A program made the position numbers and the translations under genes. Shown here piece after piece: positions 26,032 to 32,794 of a stretch of 64,000 nucleotides of DNA. The DNA comes from Bradyrhizobium manausense (lineage in GTDB: Bacteria > Pseudomonadota > Alphaproteobacteria > Rhizobiales > Xanthobacteraceae). The notes under the pieces were generated by a model. That model saw only the letters and a list, made by a program, of their open reading frames with translations. It made no database searches and was not told the origin of the DNA. The stretch lies in assembly GCF_018129685.1 (NCBI RefSeq), contig NZ_JAFCLG010000002.1:96001-160000 (forward strand), given 5' to 3'. The stretch's first letter is position 1. Every line of letters starts with the position of its first letter.

Positions 26032-26156
26032 GTCATTCCGGGGCGGCGCGTCTGCGCCGAGCTATGGTGCGCAATTGCGCACCTGAGAATCCATCGGGCG
26101 TCAACCCGAATGGATAAATGGATTCCGGGCTCGCGCTAAGCGCGCCCCGGAATGAC
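26032..26156. repeat. Palindromic repeat, GTCATTCCGGGGC family
   Basis: GTCATTCCGGGGC at 26032 is inverted as GCCCCGGAATGAC at the right end. Inner parts include GGTGCGCAATTGCGCACC, a perfect palindrome, and ATCCAT/ATGGAT arms. It ends 4 bases before the sodB stop codon and could form a hairpin after sodB. Confidence 0.88.
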
Positions 26157-26159
26157 GGC

Positions 26160-26756
26160 TTACGCCTTGTCGAACAGGGACTCGACGTATTCCCAGTTCA
26201 CGAGGTTCTCGACGAACGCCTTGAGATAGTCGGGGCGGCGGTTGCGATAGTCGATGTAGTAGGAGTGCTCCCAGACGTCGCAGCCGAGGATCGGGGTGGC
26301 GCCGTGCACCAGCGGATTCTCGCCGTTCGGGGTCTTGGAGATCTCAAGCTTGCCGTTCTTGACCTGGAGCCAGCACCAGCCGGAGCCGAACTGGCCGACG
26401 CCAGCCGCCTGGAAGTCGGTCTTGAACTTCTCGAAGCCGCCGAGGTCTTCGTTGATCTTCTTTTCGAGCTTGCCCGGCAGCTTGGTGCCGCCGCCATTGG
26501 GCTTCATCCAGCTCCAGAAGTGGATGTGGTTGTAGTGCTGGCCGGCATTGTTGAACACCGCGGGGTTCTTACCGAACGAGCCCTTGACGATCTCCTCAAG
26601 GGATTTGCCTTCCCATTCGGTGCCCTTGAGCGCGTTGTTGCCGTTGGTGACGTAGGCCTGATGATGCTTGTCGTGGTGGAATTCCAGCGTCTCCTTGGAC
26701 ATGAACTGGCCGAGGGCGTCATAGGCGTAAGGGAGGGGGGGCAGCGTGAATGTCAT
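26160..26756 (-). CDS. sodB: Superoxide dismutase (Fe type)
   Basis: 198 residues, cytoplasmic; removes superoxide. Metal ligands and their surroundings: FHHDKHHQAYVTNGN (first His), NNAGQHYNHIHFWSWM (second His, with the Gln that is typical of iron enzymes two residues before), LGCDVWEHSYYIDYRNRRPDY (Asp and His). GSGWCWLQVKNGKL follows the usual GSGWAWL motif, with Cys in place of Ala. The upstream region has an exact EcfG promoter (26792-26817), which makes it a general-stress target. Start ATG 26756 (MTFTLPPLPYAYDALG) is the normal N-terminus. Confidence 0.96.
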   Translation of the reverse strand: MTFTLPPLPYAYDALGQFMSKETLEFHHDKHHQAYVTNGNNALKGTEWEGKSLEEIVKGSFGKNPAVFNNAGQHYNHIHFWSWMKPNGGGTKLPGKLEKKINEDLGGFEKFKTDFQAAGVGQFGSGWCWLQVKNGKLEISKTPNGENPLVHGATPILGCDVWEHSYYIDYRNRRPDYLKAFVENLVNWEYVESLFDKA

Positions 26757-26791
26757 GGGTTCTTGTCCGCAACTGGTGGGGAACGTGTTCT

Positions 26792-26817
26792 AACGGTCAC
26801 CCCTTATAGAAGGTTCC
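26792..26817 (-). promoter_or_regulatory. EcfG-type general stress promoter of sodB
   Basis: Minus strand: GGAAC (26817-26813), 17 bases, CGTT (26795-26792). This is an exact consensus match. The predicted start of transcription is about 30 bases before the sodB ATG. Confidence 0.8.
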
Positions 26818-26990
26818 GGCGCCGTTAAATACCGCCAATTTGCGAAAAGCCGCGATGCGGTCGCGGGGGCTGATTGCATAAAATCGACGCATCAGGCAGG
26901 GCGATTCGACCTGCCGCAAAATATCATTGCCTTTGAGGCGGTTATGGCAGAACGAACGCACCACGACGCGGAGATACGGAAGAGCGCGCG

Positions 26991-27518
26991 ATGAGCATCG
27001 AGATCGACATCCTGAACGGCGACGCCTCGTGGCGAATCGCGGAGCCGCTGCATCAGGCGGTCTGGGGCCCGCAGCAGATTGCGGGCAAGCCCTGGGCTCA
27101 CGTCAAATGGGCCAATGCCGATCTGCGCGTGCTGATCGAGACGCCCGAGGACGGTCTCGTCTGCCATGTCGGCATCTATTTCCGCACCATCACCTGGAAT
27201 GGACAGAAAGTGCATGCCGGCGGGATCGGCGGTGTCTGCACGCGCGAGGATCGTCGTGGCCGCGGCTATGCGACCATGGCGATCGACGCGGCGGTGCACA
27301 CCATGCGCGCCAACGAGGCGGTTCGTTTTGCGATCCTGTTCTGCGAGCCGCACAATTTCGCTTTCTACCAGGCCCGCAGCTGGCTGCCCTTCAATGGCGA
27401 GGTCTATTGCGAGCAGCCGGAGGGGCGAATCCGCTTCGATCACATGGCGCCCTACGTCTTCAACATCGTTCGCGCACCGACGCTCGGCACCATCGACCTG
27501 TGCGGCCTGCCCTGGTGA
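26991..27518 (+). CDS. GNAT family N-acetyltransferase
   Basis: 175 residues. An acetyl-CoA loop is visible in GGIGGVCTREDRRGRGYATMAIDAAVHTMRANEAVRFAILFCEPHNFAFYQARSWLPF, with the R-R-G-R-G-Y pattern binding the CoA pyrophosphate. It resembles aminoglycoside-acetyltransferase-like and other small-molecule GNATs, but the substrate cannot be told. It is divergent from sodB. The start at ATG 26991 is supported by a short purine-rich GGAAGAG 11 bases upstream. Confidence 0.85.
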   Translation: MSIEIDILNGDASWRIAEPLHQAVWGPQQIAGKPWAHVKWANADLRVLIETPEDGLVCHVGIYFRTITWNGQKVHAGGIGGVCTREDRRGRGYATMAIDAAVHTMRANEAVRFAILFCEPHNFAFYQARSWLPFNGEVYCEQPEGRIRFDHMAPYVFNIVRAPTLGTIDLCGLPW

Positions 27519-27615
27519 GGTTCACCGGACAGATCAGCGCAGGAATTTGATTCCATCAGGCGTTGCACGATCGTAATTTGCTGCTATGGAGACGCCTCCA
27601 GTTCGAGGTCCTCCC

Positions 27616-28056
27616 ATGTCCCGCAGACTTGCCGTTCTCACCGTCCTTCTGGCTGCCTTGCTTGGCGCGACGACTGCCCATGCGCAGAGCGCCGAGGCGA
27701 GCGGCACCTGGCTGACCCAGGCGGGCGATGCCCGCGTGAAAATCAGCAAATGCGGCGGCGGCATCTGCGGCGTGATCGTCTGGCTCAAGGAGCCCATGGA
27801 CACCGCCACCGGCAAGCCGGCGACCGACAGCAAGAATCCCAATCCCGCGCTCGCCAAGCGACCGATGATCGGACTGCCGCTGTTCTCCGGCATGAAGCCC
27901 GCGGGGCCGAACAAATGGTCGGGCCAGATCTACAATGCGGACGACGGCAGCACCTATGCGAGCAGCATCACGTTGACGGGCGCAGAGACGCTGCGGGTCG
28001 AAGGCTGCGTCGGCGCGCTCTGCGGCGGCGAGACCTGGACGCGGGCGGGCCGCTAA
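27616..28056 (+). CDS. DUF2147 family exported protein
   Basis: 146 residues from ATG 27616 (MSRRLAVLTVLLAALLGATTAHAQ, a clear signal peptide). The mature part is a small beta-barrel of the DUF2147 type: SGTWLTQAGDARVKISKCGGGICGVIVWLKEPMDTATGKPATDSKNPNPALAKRPMIGLPLFSGMKPAGPNKWSGQIYNADDGSTYASSITLTGAETLRVEGCVGALCGGETWTR. The CGGGICGVIVWL and GxxYNxxDGxTY patterns are the family marks. The fold is lipocalin-like and is thought to sit in the periplasm; function unknown. It is convergent with the DUF3095 gene. Confidence 0.9.
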   Translation: MSRRLAVLTVLLAALLGATTAHAQSAEASGTWLTQAGDARVKISKCGGGICGVIVWLKEPMDTATGKPATDSKNPNPALAKRPMIGLPLFSGMKPAGPNKWSGQIYNADDGSTYASSITLTGAETLRVEGCVGALCGGETWTRAGR

Positions 28057-28086
28057 AGCGCGATGAAATCAAGTTCGATCGGCAGC

Positions 28087-28113
28087 TTACCTCTCCCCAG
28101 CGGGGAGAGGTAA
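28087..28113. terminator. Perfect 12-bp hairpin between convergent genes
   Basis: TTACCTCTCCCC (28087-28098) and GGGGAGAGGTAA (28102-28113) pair perfectly over the loop AGC. It is a half unit of the CACCTCTCCC repeat family and lies between the DUF2147 and DUF3095 genes, where it may end transcription from both sides. Confidence 0.6.
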
Positions 28114-28163
28114 TCCGAGTTCGGGGCTCGCAGCGATTCAACCAAGAGTCATCCGACTCTAAT

Positions 28164-29306
28164 TTAGCCCGCGGCCTTCAGCGCCGTCGCCGCCGAGGCG
28201 TAGCCGCCCCGCGCGCCGTCGATGAAGTGCACGTGGTCGCTGCGCAGCGCCGAGGGCGTGAAGCAGGTCATCATCGCAGCGTCCTGCTGATGAAGCCCGT
28301 AGCGCACGATGCCGTCGCGCGCGGCGGCCGCGAGGCGATCGCTCAAGGCGCGCTCGAGCTCGCTCGTGCAGTCGAGGATCATGCGCAGGCCGTCGTCATA
28401 TTTGCGGAAGTCGGAATTCTCGACCACCTGACGCTTGTAGACCTTCGGCAGGAAGCCACCGGCCTTGATATCGAAGCGCATCAGGACATAGGCGAAAAAC
28501 GTAAAGGCGAGCAGGCTGACGCGGCGCTTGAACAAGGAGCCACCACGCATCGCCCGTGCCTCATAGTCCAGCCCCCGCGGCGGCCATTTCAGCGGCGGCC
28601 CCTGTGGCGGCACGGGACGCCCCGCATCCGGACTGCGCTCGACGAGATGGATGATGTCCTCGATCACCTTGCGGAAGGCCAGCGGGTCGGCGCCAGCAGC
28701 CGGCATCACCAGCACCGAGAGGATCAAGCCGCGCGAGGCCGGAATCACTTCGAAGCGGCAGGACAGGCCGGAAAGATCGGGCTGCGTGCCGGCCGGCGCC
28801 TCGGTCACCGCGAACTCGCCGCGCTTCATCGCCGCGTCGGCGAAGGCCAGCCCGCCGCCGGAGAACATCGCATAGGACAGATTGGCGGACGGGCCGAAGC
28901 GCGCGACGCGCACGTCGAGTCCTTTGGCGCGGATGGCGCTGACGGGCACCAACGCGACGCGCATTTTCAGATCAAGGTCTTCCCGCACCCAGGTCGCGGT
29001 CGCGGCCAGGGCTTCGCGCGCCAATTCGAGATCATCAGGCGCAACAGCAAAACTCGCGCCGTCGCCGCCGAAAACGAACGGAAACTCACGTCCCTCCAGC
29101 GCATTCGTGACCGCTGCGATCACCGCGGCCCCGGCCATGTTGACCGCCTTGTAGCGCTGCGCCGCAATCGCTTTGGTGGAATCGACGATGTCGGCGACGC
29201 CGATGCTCCAGTCCTCCGGTAGCGGCGAATAGAGCTCGGGGTCCATCAGGCTGGTGAAGCCGCGGAAGACAGGGATGCTGCCGTAAAAGGATTCACCTGA
29301 GATCAT
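28164..29306 (-). CDS. DUF3095 family protein (adenylate-cyclase-like)
   Basis: 380 residues from ATG 29306 (MISGESFYGSIPVFRGF). The N-terminal half resembles a class III nucleotide cyclase domain: WSIGVADIVDSTKAIAAQRYKAVNMAGAAVIAAVTNALEGREFPFVFGGDGASFAVAPDDLELAREALAAT, with the metal-binding Asp in VADIVDST and the second in FGGDGAS. The C-terminal half (IEDIIHLVERSP... LRMILDCTSELERALSDRLAAAARDGIVRYGLHQQDAAMMTCFTPSA) is specific to this family. Whether it makes cAMP is not known. Upstream in-frame codons come from a G-rich tandem repeat (29378-29416) and are not counted. Confidence 0.85.
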   Translation of the reverse strand: MISGESFYGSIPVFRGFTSLMDPELYSPLPEDWSIGVADIVDSTKAIAAQRYKAVNMAGAAVIAAVTNALEGREFPFVFGGDGASFAVAPDDLELAREALAATATWVREDLDLKMRVALVPVSAIRAKGLDVRVARFGPSANLSYAMFSGGGLAFADAAMKRGEFAVTEAPAGTQPDLSGLSCRFEVIPASRGLILSVLVMPAAGADPLAFRKVIEDIIHLVERSPDAGRPVPPQGPPLKWPPRGLDYEARAMRGGSLFKRRVSLLAFTFFAYVLMRFDIKAGGFLPKVYKRQVVENSDFRKYDDGLRMILDCTSELERALSDRLAAAARDGIVRYGLHQQDAAMMTCFTPSALRSDHVHFIDGARGGYASAATALKAAG

Positions 29307-29571
29307 CTGACGATGCCGGATGGTTGGGACGCGTCCGAACGAGATACGGGGCAGGATCGATCGGGGTTCGCGTGGGTGTCCCCCTTTGGGTCCCCCCTTT
29401 GGCTCCCCCTTGGGCGTCCCGTTCGAGGCCTCGATCTTTGGCCGAAATGACACCGGACGACAAGGTCGCGCCGCGCCGCAATGCCGGCCCCCGTCATTGA
29501 TCGGCATCAAACTGCCGGCCGGGGATCACGCTTATGGTTTGGATCACTTTTGGGTACGCGGGACGATCGGG

Positions 29572-29949
29572 GTGTCTGACTTCGGCAAAGAGGATTCCAC
29601 AGCTCCGGTGCCCCCGCGCACGGGAGGCGATATCGTCAGCGCGGTGAGGATGCCGGAGCCGCTGACCGCGGCCGTGGACGCCTGGGGCAGGGCGCATCAT
29701 CTGTCGCGCGCCGACGCGATCTGCAGGCTGGTCGACCTTGGCCTCAAGATTGCGCCCGCGGCGCCGGCATCAACGCGCGCGATCGCGTCGGACGCCACGC
29801 GGATCGAACAAATCGCGGTGCATGAAATCGAGAGCCTGCTCGATCCCGCTCTGACCGCGGACGAGCGCGAGCGCCGCATCCGCCGCCTGACCGAGGGACC
29901 TCCGGAATTCTCGCACGAGCGGATTGACCTGCCAAAACATCAGCCGTGA
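29572..29949 (+). CDS. Hypothetical protein with a ribbon-helix-helix-like core
   Basis: 125 residues from GTG 29572; ATG 29650 (MPEPLTAAVDAW) is another possible start. The middle, SAVRMPEPLTAAVDAWGRAHHLSRADAICRLVDLGLK, has the strand-helix-helix pattern of Arc/CopG-type DNA-binding proteins: a short strand, a helix starting with Pro-Leu, and an SRADAICRLVDLGL second helix. The C-terminal part (IEQIAVHEIESLLDPALTADERERRIRRLTEGPPEFSHERIDLP) looks helical and charged. It could be a small regulator or an antitoxin, but no toxin gene is seen next to it. It is divergent from the DUF3095 gene. Confidence 0.65.
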   Translation: MSDFGKEDSTAPVPPRTGGDIVSAVRMPEPLTAAVDAWGRAHHLSRADAICRLVDLGLKIAPAAPASTRAIASDATRIEQIAVHEIESLLDPALTADERERRIRRLTEGPPEFSHERIDLPKHQP

Positions 29950-29961
29950 GCACCGGCTGCG

Positions 29962-30192
29962 TCAGTGCAGCTTCTCGTCCTGACGCTTGCGCACGCCTGG
30001 CGACGGCGCGCCATGACAGCCGACCAGCCGCACGAATTGCTGCGGATACATTTCGTGGCCGTGGCTGCCTGAGTTTTGATGCGACATTGGCGGGCAGCGG
30101 ATATCGTCCAGTTTTGCGGACGATGGCTCCGTCAAGGTCTGACCCTTGCGCGCAATGTCGATGTTCGGCGTTGCCATAGTTTGAGAGGCCAT
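29962..30192 (-). CDS. Small hypothetical protein, 76 residues
   Basis: Starts at ATG 30192 with AAAGGGAG eight bases upstream, a good ribosome site. The product is hydrophilic, with His and Cys near the middle and end (DIRCPPMSHQNSGSHGHEMYPQQFVRLVGCHGAPSPG) and a basic C-terminus (VRKRQDEKLH). No signal peptide, membrane helix or known domain. The two cysteines and His cluster could bind metal, but this is only a guess. An inverted repeat (30216-30235) lies just upstream and may be its operator. It is convergent with the ribbon-helix-helix-like gene. Confidence 0.65.
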   Translation of the reverse strand: MASQTMATPNIDIARKGQTLTEPSSAKLDDIRCPPMSHQNSGSHGHEMYPQQFVRLVGCHGAPSPGVRKRQDEKLH

Positions 30193-30215
30193 GGACTGCT
30201 CCCTTTAGGGCAGCT

Positions 30216-30239
30216 CGATTGACGTAACTCAATCGATCA
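30216..30239 (-). promoter_or_regulatory. Inverted repeat CGATTGA-N6-TCAATCG upstream of the 76-residue gene
   Basis: CGATTGA (30216-30222) and TCAATCG (30229-30235) are perfect inverted arms around CGTAAC. On the minus strand the site begins GATCGATTGA, ten bases identical to the start of the TetR-type site at 50989. It lies about 24 bases before the start codon. Confidence 0.5.
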
Positions 30240-30313
30240 GGCGACATCTTACGACCAAACCCGCCTGGATGTCATTGCGCCGGATCAACGGAATTGTGGC
30301 GGCTGTTTCCGCC

Positions 30314-31036
30314 CTAGGCGGTATTCCCCGCGTCGATGGTGAACACCGTGCCGGTCACGTTACGGCCGCCCTCGCCGAGCAGATATTCCACCATGCGCGC
30401 GACGTCGTCGGTCTCCGGCAGGCGGCGCAGCGCGCTGCGTCCGGCGATGCGCTTGCGGCCGTCGTCGGAGAGATTGTGCGTGAGCTCGGTGTCGATGAAG
30501 CCGGGCGCGATCGCGTTTACGGTGATGCCGAGCTTGCCGACCTCGCGCGCGAGCGAGCGGGTGAAGCCGGTCGCCGCCGCCTTGGTCGCGCCGTAGACGG
30601 ACAAGCCGTTATAGCCTGTGGTCGCGATGATCGAGGAGATGTTGACGATGCGGCCGGCGCCGTCGGCCATCATCTGGCGCGCGACATATTTGGTGAGGAT
30701 GATCGGCGACAGCACGTTGAGCCGCACCAGCGCCTCGATCTCGGAATTGTGCATGGTCGCGAGCAGGCCCTCGGTGCCGAGGCCGGCATTGTTGATGAGG
30801 CCGTAGGTCGGACCGAACTCGTCGCGGACGAGCTTGGCGAAAGCGGGGAGCGCATCGACCACCGCGAGGTCGCAGGCACGGAAATGCAGGCGCCCCTGGG
30901 ATTCGGCGATCGCGGCCGTCAGCTCGTCGCTCTCGCGCCGCGCGGCCGCAATGACGTTGTAGCCGGCACCAGCCAGACGCTTGCCGATGGCAAGGCCAAT
31001 GCCGCGGCTGCCGCCGGTGACGAGGACATTATGCAT
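30314..31036 (-). CDS. SDR family 3-oxoacyl-ACP reductase (FabG-like)
   Basis: 240 residues. NAD(P) motif VLVTGGSRGIGLAIGKRLAGAGYNVIAAAR, NNAGLG, catalytic Ser in IVNISSIIATTG and the YGATKAA (Y-x-x-x-K) pair, then ITVNAIAPGFIDTEL and a C-terminal VTGTVFTIDAGNTA, all as in FabG. It overlaps the AMP-ligase gene by 8 bases and follows the ACP, so the substrate is most likely an acyl group on that ACP rather than the primary fatty acid pool. It is the last gene of the three-gene module. Confidence 0.9.
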   Translation of the reverse strand: MHNVLVTGGSRGIGLAIGKRLAGAGYNVIAAARRESDELTAAIAESQGRLHFRACDLAVVDALPAFAKLVRDEFGPTYGLINNAGLGTEGLLATMHNSEIEALVRLNVLSPIILTKYVARQMMADGAGRIVNISSIIATTGYNGLSVYGATKAAATGFTRSLAREVGKLGITVNAIAPGFIDTELTHNLSDDGRKRIAGRSALRRLPETDDVARMVEYLLGEGGRNVTGTVFTIDAGNTA

Positions 31037-32411
31037 CGGTGCGCGCCAGTTTGCCGGCCGGGGTGACGTCGAGGGCCTCGACGAAGCGGATCACCGCGGG
31101 CACCTTGTGCGAGGCAAGCTGCGCGCGGCACTGATCCAGGATCTGGTCGCGGATCTCCTTCACCCGCGCCTGGTCGGTGCCGTCTGCGAGGATCACGTCG
31201 GCGACGACGATGCCGCCGGTGATCGGGCTGCGCCGCGATTTTGCCCGCGACATCCGCACGTCGGGGTGACGGTTGATCGCCGCCTCGATCTCCTCGGGGT
31301 GAACCTTGAGCCCGCCGATATTGATGATGCCGCCGCGGCGGCCGACGAAATAATAGCGGTCGCCGCGCAATTCGACGATGTCGCCGCTGTCGACGAAACC
31401 GTCGCCATCGGTGAGCGCCGCCGCATTGCGGCCGATATAGGCATGCGCGGTGCGCGTCGAACGGATACGCAGCGAGCCGTCGACGACCTTCATCTCGACG
31501 CCATTGCGGTCGCCGAGATAGCTGGCCGGAAAGCCTTCGAGACCGTCATTGACCGCGAAGCCGACGCCGGCCTCGGTCGAGGCATAGGCATGACCGACGG
31601 AGGAATTGGGAAAGGCGGCCTTGAGGCCATCGAGCACCGCCTGGTCGGCGATCTCGCCGGAGAGGCGAACGTAACCCGGCGCGAACTGCGCGGCAGAACC
31701 GCTCATCAGGAGCTTGCGCCAATGCGAGGGCGTGCCGGAGATATGGGACACACCGCGCGCCTTCAGCCGCGCGACGTGATCGGCGAGCGCTTCATGCGGA
31801 TCGGACAGCACCATCGAGCCGCCGGAGAGGATGGCGCGGAGAAAGATCTGCAGGCCGCCATAGCGCCGGATGTCGTAGAACGTGGCCCAGACCGGCGCGG
31901 GTCCCTGCGCAGGACCTTCGGCGACGATGGCACCGGTGAGCGCCTCCAGCGTGTGGCCGACGATCTTCGGCACACCTGACGTACCCGAGGTGAGCATCAG
32001 CCATTCGGTGGCGCGCTCGGTCTTGGCAGGCGCTGCGGCTTGAAGCGGCAATTGCGCGGTGACGACCAGCGACACGCCGGTTTCGGCCCAGGAAGCGGGC
32101 GCGTCTGTGACGACCGCATCGATCCCGGCATCCGCGATCAATGCGTCCAGATGCGCCGGGTTGAGATCGGGCGGGCACAGCAGCATGCGACGGGCGATGC
32201 CGTCGAGCTCGATCATGGCAATGCCGGAGCGGAGCTGGTCCGACAGTTTCAGCAGGACGGCGCGGCCGGACAGCTCATGCAGCCGGCCACCGAGGACCGT
32301 CTGCGACAGGATGCCGGTCAGCGACACGACATCGTGCGCATCCGATAGCGTACGGCCTTTCAGCTCCGCGCCGAGATGGTCGCGGAGCGCGAAGATCTCA
32401 CGCGGGGACAT
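31029..32411 (-). CDS. AMP-dependent acyl ligase, class I adenylate-forming
   Basis: 460 residues from ATG 32411 (MSPREIFALRDHLG). Short for the family, but the core motifs are present: WLMLTSGTSGVPKIVGHT (P-loop), HAYASTEAGVGFAVND (A5), DSGDIVELRGDRYYFVGRRGGIINIGGLKVHPEEIEAAI (A7/A8 hinge) and the C-terminal lysine in TPAGKLARTDA. The first 130 residues are reduced compared with acyl-CoA ligases. It overlaps the ACP gene by 14 bases and the reductase by 8, so it probably loads an acyl group onto the adjacent ACP. The substrate is unknown. Confidence 0.87.
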   Translation of the reverse strand: MSPREIFALRDHLGAELKGRTLSDAHDVVSLTGILSQTVLGGRLHELSGRAVLLKLSDQLRSGIAMIELDGIARRMLLCPPDLNPAHLDALIADAGIDAVVTDAPASWAETGVSLVVTAQLPLQAAAPAKTERATEWLMLTSGTSGVPKIVGHTLEALTGAIVAEGPAQGPAPVWATFYDIRRYGGLQIFLRAILSGGSMVLSDPHEALADHVARLKARGVSHISGTPSHWRKLLMSGSAAQFAPGYVRLSGEIADQAVLDGLKAAFPNSSVGHAYASTEAGVGFAVNDGLEGFPASYLGDRNGVEMKVVDGSLRIRSTRTAHAYIGRNAAALTDGDGFVDSGDIVELRGDRYYFVGRRGGIINIGGLKVHPEEIEAAINRHPDVRMSRAKSRRSPITGGIVVADVILADGTDQARVKEIRDQILDQCRAQLASHKVPAVIRFVEALDVTPAGKLARTDA

Positions 32412-32643
32412 TTTCGTAGGCCCGCACGAAATCGCCCACGGTGGACGGGAACGCCGCGTCCTCGGCAATGGTGAAGGGGTCGACGCCGGTCTCGTCCTCG
32501 AGACGCGCAACGAGGATCGCGAAAGCGAGCGAGTCAAAGCCGGTCTCGTGCAGGGACAGATCGTCCGAGAGCGGCGGAAGCGTGACGTGCTGCTCTTTGG
32601 CGATCTGCTGGATCGCTTCGATGACCTTGGACCGTACCGACAT
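32398..32643 (-). CDS. Acyl carrier protein
   Basis: 81 residues, acidic, four-helix carrier protein. The phosphopantetheine serine is in ETGFDSLAFAILVARLEDETGVDPF (G-x-D-S-L). It is not the housekeeping AcpP, whose site is usually DSLDTVEL; DSLAFAIL is typical of specialised carriers. It is the first gene of an overlapping ACP-ligase-reductase module on the minus strand. A TetR-site-like sequence (32662-32678) lies 19 bases before the ATG. Confidence 0.92.
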   Translation of the reverse strand: MSVRSKVIEAIQQIAKEQHVTLPPLSDDLSLHETGFDSLAFAILVARLEDETGVDPFTIAEDAAFPSTVGDFVRAYENVPA

Positions 32644-32661
32644 GGCTGACTCGCCTCTTGC

Positions 32662-32678
32662 TTAGTTAATCAATCGTG
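32662..32678 (-). promoter_or_regulatory. TetR-site-like motif in front of the ACP module
   Basis: Minus strand CACGATTGATTAACTAA. The GATTGATTAACTAA part differs by two bases from GATCGATTGACTAA in the TetR-thiolase gap (50989-51000 region). It is immediately upstream of the acyl carrier protein gene. Confidence 0.45.
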
Positions 32679-32794
32679 TTTCTTGCGGCGGCTCTTGATG
32701 ACCGCCTCCCATGGCCGCTTGCTTACCGGAGAGAAGTAAATGGGCTCTTGGACAATTCAGATAAAATTGGACCTATCTGTCGATTTTGGTTCCG

